Shown here: piece by piece, positions 9,399-18,145 of the stretch
Layout: the number at the start of each line of letters is the position of its first letter
How positions within the stretch are numbered: the first letter of the stretch is position 1
Assembly: GCA_001897295.1 (NCBI GenBank)
Contig: MKSN01000001.1
Span: 327,892-391,891, forward strand
Source: Candidatus Saccharibacteria bacterium 49-20
GTDB taxonomy: Bacteria; Patescibacteriota; Saccharimonadia; Saccharimonadales; Saccharimonadaceae
Reading direction: 5' to 3'
Length of the DNA: 64,000 bases
Made by a program: the position numbers and the translations under genes
The notes under the pieces: model-generated
The model's input: only the letters and a program-made list of their open reading frames with translations
What the model was told of the DNA's origin: nothing
Database searches by the model: none

Positions 9399-9847
9399 TT
9401 GAAATATATGCGCACACCCGAGGGGTCGAGTGACGTATTTTTGTCTTGGCGACGAGAAGACATGGTGTTTTTTGCTGCTGGCGTGTGCCATATTTTGGCA
9501 CATATGCTTCTTTCGCTTCACCCAAACGAGGATTTTGATCTGATTTATATTAAACCTGTCAATAAACAACCTGGCAACCATATGTACGAGAGCGGCGGGA
9601 CATGGGCGTTCGGTTTCAACAGGTGGTCGCTCGAAAAAGACCTGCTAAAAGTTAATGAAACGTTTGCAAAAGATAGATATCCAAACTGGAACTATGAGCG
9701 CATCGTTATAGAGAAGGTTTGCCGGAGTATCTGAAGAATTCTAATCATCTGCGAGCGCCAGAATATTTCCCAGAGCTTCCATGGAAACGATCATATGATT
9801 ATATTCATAAGCTTCCCTCGGCTGCACCAGAACCGGGTGTCGCATGA
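9399..9847 (+). pseudogene. Uncharacterised gene interrupted by a frameshift
   Basis: The first frame runs from a TTG at 9399 (or ATG at 9408) to a TGA at 9732-9734. Just before that stop, near 9715-9725, a second frame continues for about 40 residues (GLPEYLKNSNHL..., ELPWKRSYDYIHKLPSA) to a TGA at 9845-9847. The two parts read as one protein of about 149 residues, rich in Trp and aromatic residues, of a family I do not recognise. Either the gene is broken or one base is wrong in the assembly. A CATACT at about 9382-9387 could be its -10. Base composition is AT-richer than the neighbours. Confidence 0.5.
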
Positions 9848-9911
9848 TCGTTTCTGGAAATACTATTATGCAATAAATCGTTTTGGTATTTGTCCGATAG
9901 CTCTTGCCAAT

Positions 9912-9958
9912 ATAAATGACATCCTGTCAGATGTTTGTCATTTATATTTTATATGTCA
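9912..9958 (+). promoter_or_regulatory. Palindromic operator candidate upstream of clpC
   Basis: A perfect 10-bp inverted repeat ATAAATGACA (9912-9921) / TGTCATTTAT (9936-9945) is followed by further TGTCA copies at 9925-9929 and 9954-9958. It lies just upstream of the clpC -10. It is neither a CIRCE nor an obvious CtsR box, so the regulator is unknown. Confidence 0.55.
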
Positions 9959-9969
9959 AATGCAAAGTA

Positions 9970-9975
9970 GTATAA
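9970..9975 (+). promoter_or_regulatory. -10 of clpC promoter
   Basis: TATAAT with a predicted start near 9983. The 21-nt leader carries AGGAGG eight bases before the ATG at 10004, so clpC is initiated by Shine-Dalgarno pairing. Confidence 0.7.
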
Positions 9976-10003
9976 TAGATGCAATGTAGTAGGAGGACCT
10001 CAC

Positions 10004-12652
10004 ATGAATGAACTTTGTGACATATGTGGCATCAGACCAGTCACTCATCGAGTGCAAGTCACGCAAAATGGCCAGGTGGCCGAACTAAATGTCTGTGACA
10101 TTGACTACCAAAGGCTACGGCAACAAGCTGGCTCAAGTTCACCATTCGAGTCATTATTTTCTGGCAGTAACCCATTCAACTCTTTTGAGCAAGCCTTTGC
10201 CCGCCCCGAGCGACAACAGGCTGCAGGCCTTGAAGCACTCTTGTCCGACACTGCCAAGGATATTATCCAAGAAGCCGGTAGTGTGGCGCACAAATTCGGC
10301 CGGAGGGAGGTAGATACTGAGCACTTGCTTTATGCCCTCGCTGACAACGACGTCATTGCTGAAATCCTCAATCAATACAAGCTGAAACCGAGTGATATTA
10401 AGGGCTATATTGATGCTAATGCGCCAAAAGGTAAGCAAACTACTACTGAAGATGAGATGGGTGTCAGCCCGCGTGTTAAAAGCGTACTGCAAAGCGCCTA
10501 CCAAATTTCGCGCGAACTCGGCCACAGCTACATCGGCCCAGAGCACCTTTTGATTGCACTTGCCACCGAGCCTGACGGCCTGGCACACGAGGTGCTCGAA
10601 AAGTATGGCTTGAGTCCTGAAAGTCTCCGTGCCAAAACAACCAAAGTGGTCGGGCAAGGAGCTGAGGGTGGTAAGGTTGAAACTCAGACGAACACACCAC
10701 AGCTCGATAAATACTCGCGCGACCTGACGCAACTTGCCAAGGCTGGTAAACTTGACCCAGTAATTGGCCGAAACGATGAAATTCAAACGACTATCGAAAT
10801 TTTAAGTCGCCGCACCAAAAACAACCCCTTGCTGATTGGTGAGCCGGGCGTCGGTAAAACTGCTATCGTCGAAGGCTTGGCACAGCGAATTGAAGCAAAA
10901 GAAGTACCTGAGGTGCTTGAGGGTAAACGCGTCGTTGAACTTTCACTTATGAGTGTGATTGCTGGAGCCAAATATAAGGGTGAATTTGAGGAGCGTATTA
11001 AGGCTGTCATCGATGAGATCGTCGAGCACAAAGACGAGTTAATTGTGTTTGTGGACGAGGTGCATACTATGGTAGGTGCGGGTGGTGGCGGTTCTGAGGG
11101 CGGCATGGATGTCAGCAACATCATGAAACCGGCACTCGCCCGCGGCGAACTGCATCTTATCGGGGCAACAACCTTGAATGAATATCAAAAATACATCGAG
11201 AAGGATAGTGCTCTCGAGCGACGGTTCCAGCCCGTTATGGTGCCAGAGCCGACGATTGAGCAAGCGATTGAGATCATTCGCGGCCTCCGCGACAGCTATG
11301 AAGCCCATCACAAAGTTAAGATTGATGATTCAGCCGTCACTTCCGCCGTTTACTTGAGTGGTCGTTATATTACATCTCGGTTCCTACCTGATAAAGCCAT
11401 TGACTTGATTGACCAAGCTGCAGCTCGCGTACGCATTGCCAGCGATACACGCTCAGCCGAAATTGCTAAATACGAAGATGATATTGCCCGTCTTTCGCGC
11501 GAAGAAGAGTCAGCTCGCAATCACAAGAAAGCCGATGAAGCCAAGAAACTGAAAAAAGAAATTGAGACTCTGACAAAGCAAAAAGATGAGTTAATGGAAG
11601 CTTGGAAGCGCGAGAAAGGTGTTTCGACAGCCGTAGTCACTAGTGCTGACATCGCCCAGGTTGTGAGCAAACTCACCGGTGTGCCGGTTACTGAGCTCAC
11701 CGAAGAAGAGAAGCAAAAGCTATTAACACTTGAAGATAAGATTCACCAACGGGTTGTTGGTCAAAACGAAGCCGTTCAGGCAGTGAGCGACGCGGTTCGT
11801 TTGTCGCGTGCTGGACTGACACAGGGTTATCGTCCAATCGCAAACTTCCTCTTCCTTGGCCCAACCGGTGTTGGTAAAACAGAGCTTGCTAAAGCCTTGG
11901 CTTGGTCAGTCTTTGGTGATGAAGATGCTATGATTCGTATCGACATGAGCGAATATATGGAGCGCCATGCTGTTAGTCGTCTTGTCGGTGCGCCTCCAGG
12001 GTACGTCGGCTATGATGAGGGTGGTCAGCTCACTGAAGCAGTGCGCCGCCGTCCGTACAGCGTCATTTTGCTTGACGAAATAGAGAAAGCTCACCCAGAT
12101 GTTTATAACATTCTGTTGCAAGTTTTTGACGATGGTCGGTTAACCGACGGTAAGGGTCGTGTAGTGGATTTTACGAACACGATTATTATTGCTACCAGCA
12201 ACCTTGGTAGTGCCCTAATTATCGAAAACGATAAAGCCACAGGCAAAGATAAGAAAGATAAAAAGGCGCTGAAAGCCGAGCTCATGGAAGTGCTGCGCGG
12301 CCATTTCCGTCCGGAGTTTATAAACCGCATCGACGATATTATCGTCTTTGACAGTCTGAATGAAGACGAGATTAAAAACATCGTCCGTTTGCAGCTCGAA
12401 AAAGTCGCCCAGCTACTTGCCGAAAAAGGTGTATCTATTACGTTTAGTGACGCACTAGTAGATGATCTTGCGAAGCGTGGATACCAACCAGAATTTGGTG
12501 CCCGCGAACTACGCCGTCTCATCAAAACCGACATCGAAAACTTGTTAGCCCGTAAACTGCTTGCGGGAGAGCTTAAAGAAGGTGCTCGTGTCATCGTAAA
12601 TTACTCACCCAAAGATGGAGTAACTATTGATCAGGTAAAGTCACGCAAATAG
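10004..12652 (+). CDS. clpC: ClpC-type AAA+ unfoldase with N-terminal zinc-finger-like segment
   Basis: Class I Clp/Hsp100 ATPase, 882 residues, which unfolds substrates for ClpP or disaggregates proteins. Order: a short cysteine-containing N-terminus (CDICG...NVCDIDY, residues 5-34) like the McsA/ClpC zinc segment of CPR; Clp N repeats at about 65-215; first AAA+ domain with GEPGVGKT at 279-286; a short coiled-coil middle domain near 490-530; second AAA+ domain with GPTGVGKT near 619-626 and a C-terminal D2-small domain. The middle domain is much shorter than in ClpB, which favours ClpC/ClpA. The gene is alone, with a leader, strong Shine-Dalgarno site and palindromic upstream repeats suggesting stress control. 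Confidence 0.9.
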   Translation: MNELCDICGIRPVTHRVQVTQNGQVAELNVCDIDYQRLRQQAGSSSPFESLFSGSNPFNSFEQAFARPERQQAAGLEALLSDTAKDIIQEAGSVAHKFGRREVDTEHLLYALADNDVIAEILNQYKLKPSDIKGYIDANAPKGKQTTTEDEMGVSPRVKSVLQSAYQISRELGHSYIGPEHLLIALATEPDGLAHEVLEKYGLSPESLRAKTTKVVGQGAEGGKVETQTNTPQLDKYSRDLTQLAKAGKLDPVIGRNDEIQTTIEILSRRTKNNPLLIGEPGVGKTAIVEGLAQRIEAKEVPEVLEGKRVVELSLMSVIAGAKYKGEFEERIKAVIDEIVEHKDELIVFVDEVHTMVGAGGGGSEGGMDVSNIMKPALARGELHLIGATTLNEYQKYIEKDSALERRFQPVMVPEPTIEQAIEIIRGLRDSYEAHHKVKIDDSAVTSAVYLSGRYITSRFLPDKAIDLIDQAAARVRIASDTRSAEIAKYEDDIARLSREEESARNHKKADEAKKLKKEIETLTKQKDELMEAWKREKGVSTAVVTSADIAQVVSKLTGVPVTELTEEEKQKLLTLEDKIHQRVVGQNEAVQAVSDAVRLSRAGLTQGYRPIANFLFLGPTGVGKTELAKALAWSVFGDEDAMIRIDMSEYMERHAVSRLVGAPPGYVGYDEGGQLTEAVRRRPYSVILLDEIEKAHPDVYNILLQVFDDGRLTDGKGRVVDFTNTIIIATSNLGSALIIENDKATGKDKKDKKALKAELMEVLRGHFRPEFINRIDDIIVFDSLNEDEIKNIVRLQLEKVAQLLAEKGVSITFSDALVDDLAKRGYQPEFGARELRRLIKTDIENLLARKLLAGELKEGARVIVNYSPKDGVTIDQVKSRK

Positions 12653-12747
12653 TACTATAAGAGGATCATATTACCATAAACCCCCTGAAGACTATTTAGC
12701 TCGCGGTACGTTCGATAATCATCCTTCAGCCCCTGCCATAAAAAATT

Positions 12748-12773
12748 GATCAGCATTTGCTGGTCTTTTTTTT
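12748..12773 (+). terminator. clpC terminator
   Basis: GATCAGC-ATTT-GCTGGTC (one G-U pair) followed by eight T residues. The T tract runs into the -10 of the next gene. Confidence 0.85.
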
Positions 12774-12781
12774 GCTATACT
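12773..12781 (+). promoter_or_regulatory. Extended -10 (TGC-TATACT) of NUDIX gene
   Basis: TATACT at 12776-12781 puts +1 at 12788, which is the A of the ATG. It directly abuts the upstream terminator. Confidence 0.7.
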
Positions 12782-12787
12782 TGCCCT

Positions 12788-13330
12788 ATGGCCCACATCC
12801 ACACCAACCCAGGCGAACACGACCTTACGACGAGCGCCTTTGTGGTGCGTGATGATCTTGAAACGCCAAAACTCTTGCTGCATATGCATAAGAAGCTTCA
12901 CGTATTGCTCCAGCCAGGTGGTCACGTAGAGCTGCGTGAAGACCCATGGCAGGCGATTACCCATGAACTAAAAGAGGAATCTGGGTATGCGCTCGAAGAG
13001 CTTGAAATTCTTCAGCCCAAAGGCGCCCTCCGCCAGGTTACGAATGCGAAACTTCACCCAGTTCCTGTTGTTGTGAACACTCATAATTTCGACGACGAAG
13101 GCACTCACAAGCATACCGATATATCATTTGCATTTCTTGCCCACGATGCACCCAAATCTCAGCCCGAAGAAGGGGAGTCGAACGACATTCGATGGTTGAG
13201 TCTTGAGGAACTCTCCGCACTAGATTCAAGCGAGATTTTTGAGAATGTAAGGGAAATTGGTAAGTACGTTTTGACGCATGTATATCAAGGGTGGGAACGA
13301 TTCGACGCGACCCGAGTGAGTAGTGTTTAG
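12788..13330 (+). CDS. NUDIX hydrolase
   Basis: Hydrolyses a nucleoside diphosphate linked to another moiety; substrate unknown. The 180-residue protein has a NUDIX box beginning GHVELRE near residue 44 and ending HELKEESGY. The canonical Arg of REUxEE is His here, while both metal-binding Glu are kept. An in-frame ATG exists at 12746 but lies inside the upstream terminator; the -10 at 12776-12781 shows that 12788 is the real start and the transcript is leaderless. The stop overlaps or abuts the ATP-grasp gene, so the two probably form a unit. Confidence 0.85.
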   Translation: MAHIHTNPGEHDLTTSAFVVRDDLETPKLLLHMHKKLHVLLQPGGHVELREDPWQAITHELKEESGYALEELEILQPKGALRQVTNAKLHPVPVVVNTHNFDDEGTHKHTDISFAFLAHDAPKSQPEEGESNDIRWLSLEELSALDSSEIFENVREIGKYVLTHVYQGWERFDATRVSSV

Positions 13331-13334
13331 AGCA

Positions 13335-14108
13335 ATGAAGCATCTTGTACTTACCGTCACGCCCGACTCTTCTATTCAACTACTCAAAGAGTATGCCGAT
13401 GTAGTCATACTAGACGATGTTCCTCAATTTAAGGCTCAGTATTATGATACGATATACATTCGTAGCCACTTTGCAACTCCCGGTCTGGCACCACAAGACT
13501 TCCAAGTTCAGATAGAGAGTATTGTTAAGCAACTCCTTGCTATTAATCCTCACATCCGCGCGATCGATCAAATGAGCACCGTTGAGCAAATAGTAACATT
13601 TGAAGATAAGTTCAATCAATACGAGTTATTTTCTGGATTTTTTCCAAAAACACTCCTATACCAAAACCCTAGCGATATCGCACAATTTGCTCGGCCAATT
13701 TATAAAAAGCGTGTTTCCTCGAGGGGAGCTGGCGTCACCTGGGATCAGAATGTGGCTTCTAGCGAATCAAATGAGTGGCTTATTCAAGAGTCACTTGATA
13801 TTGACGAAGAACTTCGCGTGTACGTTATCCGGGGCCTTGTACATCCCGTAGCAGCCGTGCATAAAAGCCTGACAGCAACACAAAGAGTAGAGGTGAGCAA
13901 CTCTAGGGCATTAACGGAGAAGGAAATAGAGTACGCGAGCCAATTGATGCAACAAGCGCCCCAAATTGATATTGCAGGCATCGATATGGCACGAACTAAG
14001 GATGGATCGTACTGGGTAATGGAAGTGAACCGCTCTCCTGGTTTTGCAAAGTTCTTCCAAAGCACAGGGAGTAACCTTGCTGAAAAACTCTACACTTCAC
14101 TTTCATAA
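13335..14108 (+). CDS. ATP-grasp family protein (RimK/GshB-like)
   Basis: A 257-residue protein with ATP-grasp features: the nucleotide-binding strand IYKKRVSSRGAGV near 126, the hinge EWLIQESLDIDEELRVYVIRG near 150, and the metal-binding segment DGSYWVMEVNRSPGFAKF near 223 with Glu and Asn. Members ligate a carboxylate to an amine or thiol. The substrate cannot be inferred. A GTG at 13323 would overlap the NUDIX stop, but the ATG at 13335 gives a cleaner N-terminus (MKHLVLTV). It follows the NUDIX gene by 4 nt. Confidence 0.72.
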   Translation: MKHLVLTVTPDSSIQLLKEYADVVILDDVPQFKAQYYDTIYIRSHFATPGLAPQDFQVQIESIVKQLLAINPHIRAIDQMSTVEQIVTFEDKFNQYELFSGFFPKTLLYQNPSDIAQFARPIYKKRVSSRGAGVTWDQNVASSESNEWLIQESLDIDEELRVYVIRGLVHPVAAVHKSLTATQRVEVSNSRALTEKEIEYASQLMQQAPQIDIAGIDMARTKDGSYWVMEVNRSPGFAKFFQSTGSNLAEKLYTSLS

Positions 14109-14128
14109 CACGCAGCCAATAGTAATCT

Positions 14129-14137
14129 TGGTATGAT
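14129..14137 (+). promoter_or_regulatory. Extended -10 (TGG-TATGAT) of cysQ-like gene
   Basis: TATGAT at 14132-14137 places +1 exactly at the ATG 14144. Confidence 0.65.
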
Positions 14138-14143
14138 AGAGGC

Positions 14144-14920
14144 ATGGACGTGAAAAACAATCTCGACGCACTCTTAGGTGCCGTAAAGCAGGCCAACCAA
14201 GCAATCCTGAATATCTACGATAAGCCGTCATTTGATGTAGAAAATAAAGCTGACGATTCTCCCATTACCGAAGCCGACAAGGCGTCACATCTCATTCTGA
14301 TCAGCGCAATTGCTGAGCTATTTCCCGACACACCCATTGTCAGTGAAGAGGACGACCATAATGATACGTTTGAGAAACTTCAAAGTGATGCGTTTTGGCT
14401 CATCGACCCACTTGATGGCACGAAAGAATTCGTAAATAAAAATGGCCAGTTTAGCGTATGCATCGCGCTCGTGAAGCACGGAAGGCCTTTCTTTGGTATC
14501 GTATCCATCCCTACGCAAGATACTTTGTACTACGGTGGCCCTGAATTCGGCTCTTTTAAACAGATTGCGAGGGGCGAGCCTGAAGTCGTCCAGGTAGCAC
14601 CGGAGCCCACAAATATCGTTACGGCGAGCTTATCGCACCTTAACGAAGCGACCGAACGCTACATCGGGCAACACTACCCAGATGCTACCATTGCTCGCGC
14701 GGGCTCGTCACTCAAAGCGATGATGGTCGCCGAGGGCCTTGCCGATGCGCAGCCGGTACTGGGCGGGCAAATGAAGCTATGGGACTTAGCTGCGGGTCAC
14801 GCAATTGTAGTGGGCGCGGGCGGATTTGTATCTCGACCCGACGGTGGCGAGGTGAACTATCAACTTACCGACACTCTATTAGTCGGCGACTTTGTGACAA
14901 GGGCCACCGAAGCGCTCTAA
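14144..14920 (+). CDS. cysQ: 3'(2'),5'-bisphosphate nucleotidase / inositol monophosphatase family
   Basis: Li+-sensitive phosphatase fold, 258 residues, probably removing the 3' phosphate from PAP or acting on a sugar phosphate. Metal-site motifs: DDSPITEADKASH near 33-45, VSEED near 66, WLIDPLDGTKEF near 85-96 and WDLAAGHAIV near 213-222. The length and the TKEF variant fit CysQ better than SuhB. It is a single leaderless gene. Confidence 0.85.
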   Translation: MDVKNNLDALLGAVKQANQAILNIYDKPSFDVENKADDSPITEADKASHLILISAIAELFPDTPIVSEEDDHNDTFEKLQSDAFWLIDPLDGTKEFVNKNGQFSVCIALVKHGRPFFGIVSIPTQDTLYYGGPEFGSFKQIARGEPEVVQVAPEPTNIVTASLSHLNEATERYIGQHYPDATIARAGSSLKAMMVAEGLADAQPVLGGQMKLWDLAAGHAIVVGAGGFVSRPDGGEVNYQLTDTLLVGDFVTRATEAL

Positions 14921-14924
14921 GGGC

Positions 14925-14933
14925 TGCTATACT
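14925..14933 (+). promoter_or_regulatory. Extended -10 (TGC-TATACT) of pilin gene 1
   Basis: TATACT at 14928-14933 places +1 at 14940, the A of ATG. An in-frame TTG at 14937 would lie upstream of the transcript. Confidence 0.65.
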
Positions 14934-14939
14934 AAGTTG

Positions 14940-15413
14940 ATGATAAAAGGGTTGGGCACTCAAGAAACCGAACGCGGCTTTACTATTGTGGAGCTGCTTA
15001 TTGTAGTGGTAGTGATTGCGATTCTTGCCGCAATTACAGTTGTTTCGTACACCGGCATCAGTCAGCGAGCTAAGACGTCTCGTAGCCTCTCGACGACAGA
15101 GCAGGTGCGCAGCAAGGCGGCGGTATGGAATTCACTCTTGAATAGCTATCCCGACCTCGCACAGCTGCGAACGAACTCTCTAGCGCCACCTAATATAGAT
15201 ACTGCAGGCGGAGCAACGGGCCCTATCGAAGCAAAGTTATCGAGTCCCGGGGTTGCCATGGGCGCGACAATCGATGAGGTGCGCGCTGATAACGGCAACA
15301 CCGTGTATTACGCTCCCTGCTGGGACGGTACGCGCTTTTCTGGTGCAAATATCTCGTACTGGAATTACTCTACGAACTCGGCCGTCAATATGGTGACAGG
15401 CAATTGCCCTTAA
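14940..15413 (+). CDS. Type IV pilin-like protein 1
   Basis: Class III/type IV prepilin of 157 residues. After a 13-residue leader peptide ending in Gly comes the hydrophobic N-helix FTIVELLIVVVVIAILAAIT with Glu at +5, the mark for prepilin peptidase and pilus assembly. The remaining globular part is Ser/Thr/Ala-rich and ends in a single Cys with another Cys upstream (YAPCWDG...GNCP), suggesting a disulphide. Monocistronic and leaderless. Its N-terminus is almost identical to the pilins at 23903 and 28561. Confidence 0.85.
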   Translation: MIKGLGTQETERGFTIVELLIVVVVIAILAAITVVSYTGISQRAKTSRSLSTTEQVRSKAAVWNSLLNSYPDLAQLRTNSLAPPNIDTAGGATGPIEAKLSSPGVAMGATIDEVRADNGNTVYYAPCWDGTRFSGANISYWNYSTNSAVNMVTGNCP

Positions 15414-15463
15414 CACCTCTAATATTTTGACCATAGTTATTTAAAATGGTATAATAGTATCAA

Positions 15464-15859
15464 ATGAAGCAATTCACCCGGAGGGTGCGTCGATATGGAC
15501 GCGCCTTTTTTAATATCAAAACACTCGTTGCACTTTGCGGCATCATTCTTAGCATCGTATTGCACGAGTTATTTCATATTGTGATGCACTGGGGGGCGAT
15601 TCAAAAAGTAGAGGTGTTTACGGGTCACGGCGCACTCGTTTCAATCACTTCAAGCGTGCCTCATGGCTATAACATTCAGCATGAGGAGCTCGTCGCCTAT
15701 GGCATCACACTCGTCACAATTCTTATCACCGCAGCTATTATTGGCGCGATGCATGACAAAAAAGACCATCGAACCGCACTGCAAATCATTTTCCCGGGTA
15801 AAACTGGCGTGAGTACCCGTGAGTTCTATGAACTTGCCGCGCGTATTAACCTTATCTAA
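15464..15859 (+). CDS. Small membrane protein with HExxH motif
   Basis: A 131-residue protein with a basic N-terminus, a membrane helix at about 19-35 and another at about 84-101. The first helix ends in HELFHIVMHWG, an HExxH motif like that in membrane metalloproteases or M50-type proteins, but no third ligand motif (such as NPDG) is seen. I cannot assign a function. The -10 TATAAT at 15450-15455 puts +1 near 15462. A strong terminator-like hairpin lies inside the first 16 codons (15484-15511), so full-length expression may be conditional. Confidence 0.6.
   Translation: MKQFTRRVRRYGRAFFNIKTLVALCGIILSIVLHELFHIVMHWGAIQKVEVFTGHGALVSITSSVPHGYNIQHEELVAYGITLVTILITAAIIGAMHDKKDHRTALQIIFPGKTGVSTREFYELAARINLI
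15484..15511 (+). promoter_or_regulatory. Terminator-like hairpin inside the 5' coding region
   Basis: GGTGCGTC (15484-15491) pairs with GACGCGCC (15498-15505), loop of 6, followed by six T. It starts about 22 nt after the predicted transcript start, so it could attenuate the HExxH gene or end a short RNA. Confidence 0.55.
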
Positions 15860-15863
15860 GGTC

Positions 15864-15872
15864 TGTTACGAT
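15864..15872 (+). promoter_or_regulatory. Extended -10 (TGT-TACGAT) of rsmB/F-like gene
   Basis: TACGAT at 15867-15872 puts +1 at 15879, the A of the ATG, and rules out the in-frame ATG at 15819. Confidence 0.6.
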
Positions 15873-15878
15873 AGGTAT

Positions 15879-16844
15879 ATGAACACGACCGAAAAGCTCG
15901 ATAAAAAGCGTGCCCTACTGATAACACGCACTTCAACTGCGCTGCAAGTTCCCCTCAATGAAGCGCAAGCGCTTCTCTCTATCCCGCGTCATCAAAGTGT
16001 GCGCGTAAATACGCTGCGCGAGGACACCAAAGCCATAGCCAAAGCGCTACAAGCTAAAGGCGCCATATTAGAGCCGGTTACCTGGATGCCCGAAGGCTTC
16101 TTTGTAAACGAGAATCTTTCTGTAGTTCGCGACGACCCGCTGACCCAAGAGGGTGGAATCTACATCCAAAACGCCGCCAGTTGGCTGCCGGTGTTGGCCC
16201 TCGATCCACAACCGGATGACACAATCCTTGACGTGTGCGCTGCACCAGGCGGCAAAACAAGCCATATTGCGCAGGTTGTACATAATAAAGCCGTTATCAC
16301 AGCAAACGATAATTCACGCCCACGCTTGATGAAACTGCAACGCAACCTCGAGCGCCTCGGAGTAGAGAACGTAGAATTCACACTTCATGATGCAACCCGC
16401 CTCACCCAAAAGCTCATACCAGAATCATTCGACAAAATTCTTTTGGATGCGCCCTGTAGCGGCGAAGGGATGATGACACTCGACGACAAAAAGGGCTTTG
16501 AATCATGGTCGGTCGCGCACATTAAGCGCCTCCAGCAGCTTCAGAAGAAGCTTATCGTCCAAGCATGGCAACTCCTTAAACCTGGCGGTACATTGGTATA
16601 TAGCACCTGCACGATAGCGCCCGAAGAGAATGAGGCCGTAGTTGACTACTTGCTGCGGCATAACGACACGGCAACAATTGAATCTCTCGAACATCTTGGC
16701 ACACAGCTTCAGAATCGGACGGATGCAGTACTTGAGTGGAATAAAAAGCGCTACTCTGATGAACTTCAAAAGGCACTGCGTCTTATTCCAAGTGCGCAGA
16801 TCGAAGCCTTCTTTGTCGTAAAAATCACAAAAGGAGCCCTATGA
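15879..16844 (+). CDS. 16S rRNA m5C methyltransferase (RsmB/RsmF family)
   Basis: SAM-dependent RNA (cytosine-5) methyltransferase, 321 residues. SAM motif I is DVCAAPGGKTSHIAQ near residue 115, motif IV LLDAPCSGEGMM near 188 and motif VI YSTCTIAPEENEAVVDY near 240; the two catalytic Cys (PC and TC) are both present. There is no N-terminal NusB-like domain, so it is closer to RsmF/NOP2-type than RsmB. Leaderless start at 15879. The stop TGA overlaps the ATG of murI (ATGA). Confidence 0.87.
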   Translation: MNTTEKLDKKRALLITRTSTALQVPLNEAQALLSIPRHQSVRVNTLREDTKAIAKALQAKGAILEPVTWMPEGFFVNENLSVVRDDPLTQEGGIYIQNAASWLPVLALDPQPDDTILDVCAAPGGKTSHIAQVVHNKAVITANDNSRPRLMKLQRNLERLGVENVEFTLHDATRLTQKLIPESFDKILLDAPCSGEGMMTLDDKKGFESWSVAHIKRLQQLQKKLIVQAWQLLKPGGTLVYSTCTIAPEENEAVVDYLLRHNDTATIESLEHLGTQLQNRTDAVLEWNKKRYSDELQKALRLIPSAQIEAFFVVKITKGAL

Positions 16845-17482
16845 TACTGGGTGTGTTTGACTCCGGTGTGGGCGGTAAGGCGATCGCGGACTCGTTGACG
16901 AAAGATTTTCCCGAAGCGGAAATTAAATACGTACATGATCACGACCACATGCCATACGGCGGCAGGGAAGAGTCTGAGATTATTCAGCTCACCGAAGCTG
17001 CACTGCAGCCAATCCTAGGAGCATGCGACTGTATTGTGATAGCCTGCAACACCGCGACCGCTGCTGCGATTGAATACCTACGGAAGGCGTACCCGCACGA
17101 AAAGTTCATTGGGCTTGAGCCCATGATTAAACCTGCTGCTGAACTCACAAAGTCGGGTGTGATTGCGGTCTGTGCGACGCCCTATACCTTGCAGAGTGGC
17201 CGCTACGAAGCGCTCAAGAATGAATACGCGAACAATCTCACGGTACTCGAGCCAGATTGCCATGAATGGGCGACCATGATTGAAGACGACGACCTCGACG
17301 AGCATGAGGTTGAAAATATCATTCAAGATGTGCTCGCCAAGGGTGCCGACGTGATTATACTGGCCTGCACCCACTATCACTGGATTAAAGAGCTCATCCT
17401 GGAAGAAGTAGGTGATAAGGCAATTGTGCTTGATCCATCTGATGCCATTAGTCGCCGTGTCTCCGAACTCCTTAAGGGGTAA
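16841..17482 (+). CDS. murI: Glutamate racemase
   Basis: Supplies D-glutamate for peptidoglycan. At 213 residues it is shorter than typical MurI (250-270). Family motifs are FDSGVGGKA at 6-14, the first catalytic Cys in IACNTATAAA near 67-76 and the second in ILACTHYHWI near 173-182. The MPYGGREESEI segment matches the usual PYG motif. Translation is probably coupled to the methyltransferase by ATGA overlap, with AAAGGAG just upstream. No terminator is obvious after it. Confidence 0.88.
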   Translation: MILGVFDSGVGGKAIADSLTKDFPEAEIKYVHDHDHMPYGGREESEIIQLTEAALQPILGACDCIVIACNTATAAAIEYLRKAYPHEKFIGLEPMIKPAAELTKSGVIAVCATPYTLQSGRYEALKNEYANNLTVLEPDCHEWATMIEDDDLDEHEVENIIQDVLAKGADVIILACTHYHWIKELILEEVGDKAIVLDPSDAISRRVSELLKG

Positions 17483-17505
17483 TTTTTTGAGCATAAGCAC
17501 GATGA

Positions 17506-17514
17506 TGTTATACT
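17506..17514 (+). promoter_or_regulatory. Extended -10 (TGT-TATACT)
   Basis: TATACT at 17509-17514 gives +1 at 17521, one nt before the ATG at 17522. Confidence 0.6.
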
Positions 17515-17521
17515 TTAGTGC

Positions 17522-18103
17522 ATGAACCCGCAAGATCAAGATCAGACCACTCCAACACCTGAAGATAGCCTTGCAGGTGTAGGCACTTCGCCTACCCTCG
17601 AAAGCCCTTCGGTACCACAATCAACAACTCCAGAGCTCGACTCTGAGGCGCTTCAGCAAATTGATGCACTCGAAGCAGAGCCAACGAATGTAGGCGCAAC
17701 AGTAGATTCAACACCTGCGCAGACAACACCCGTGCAATCTTTCGATAGCCCCACTGCGCCCGAGTCAGCGTCTGTTGCCTCAACGCCTCCGGTGAACACC
17801 GCCGCCCCAGAGCCAACGGTGCCTATTGCTGCCGCTGTCGCAGGTAGCCAGCTCGAACAACCTGCGAGCCCAACCGCGGCAGCCTTTCCTGCAGAAAAGA
17901 AACCATCAAGCAAAAAAGGTATTATTATTACGCTTATTGTCGTCCTTGCCATTGCAGCCGGTGTTGCGGGCTACTTTGTCTACCAAACATTCACCAGCTC
18001 GACAGCTTCAGAAAGCTCTGAATCGACCACTCTAGAAGAAGAGACTGGGGGCGACGCGCCAGGTGGTGATGACGTTCCAGTTGAAAGCACCGTGAACCCT
18101 TAG
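17522..18103 (+). CDS. Single-pass membrane protein with Pro/Thr/Ser-rich N-terminus
   Basis: A 193-residue protein of unknown function. Residues 1-130 are low in complexity and rich in Pro, Thr, Ser, Ala and acidic residues. A Lys-rich stop-transfer signal (KKPSSKKG) precedes one membrane helix at about 137-158 (GIIITLIVVLAIAAGVAGYF). The last 35 residues are Ser/Glu/Gly-rich. With positive residues before the helix, the C-terminal tail would face outside. Monocistronic and leaderless. Confidence 0.65.
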   Translation: MNPQDQDQTTPTPEDSLAGVGTSPTLESPSVPQSTTPELDSEALQQIDALEAEPTNVGATVDSTPAQTTPVQSFDSPTAPESASVASTPPVNTAAPEPTVPIAAAVAGSQLEQPASPTAAAFPAEKKPSSKKGIIITLIVVLAIAAGVAGYFVYQTFTSSTASESSESTTLEEETGGDAPGGDDVPVESTVNP

Positions 18104-18129
18104 TTGGTCTCGTCCTAAGACCCCTCATT

Positions 18130-18138
18130 TGATATACT
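18130..18138 (+). promoter_or_regulatory. Extended -10 (TGA-TATACT)
   Basis: TATACT at 18133-18138 places +1 at 18145-18146, i.e. at the ATG. Confidence 0.65.
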
Positions 18139-18145
18139 GTCTATC

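Noticed and set aside
10154..10786. Minus-strand open frame opposite clpC
   Set aside because: Covered by the N-terminal domains of ClpC; no start signal.
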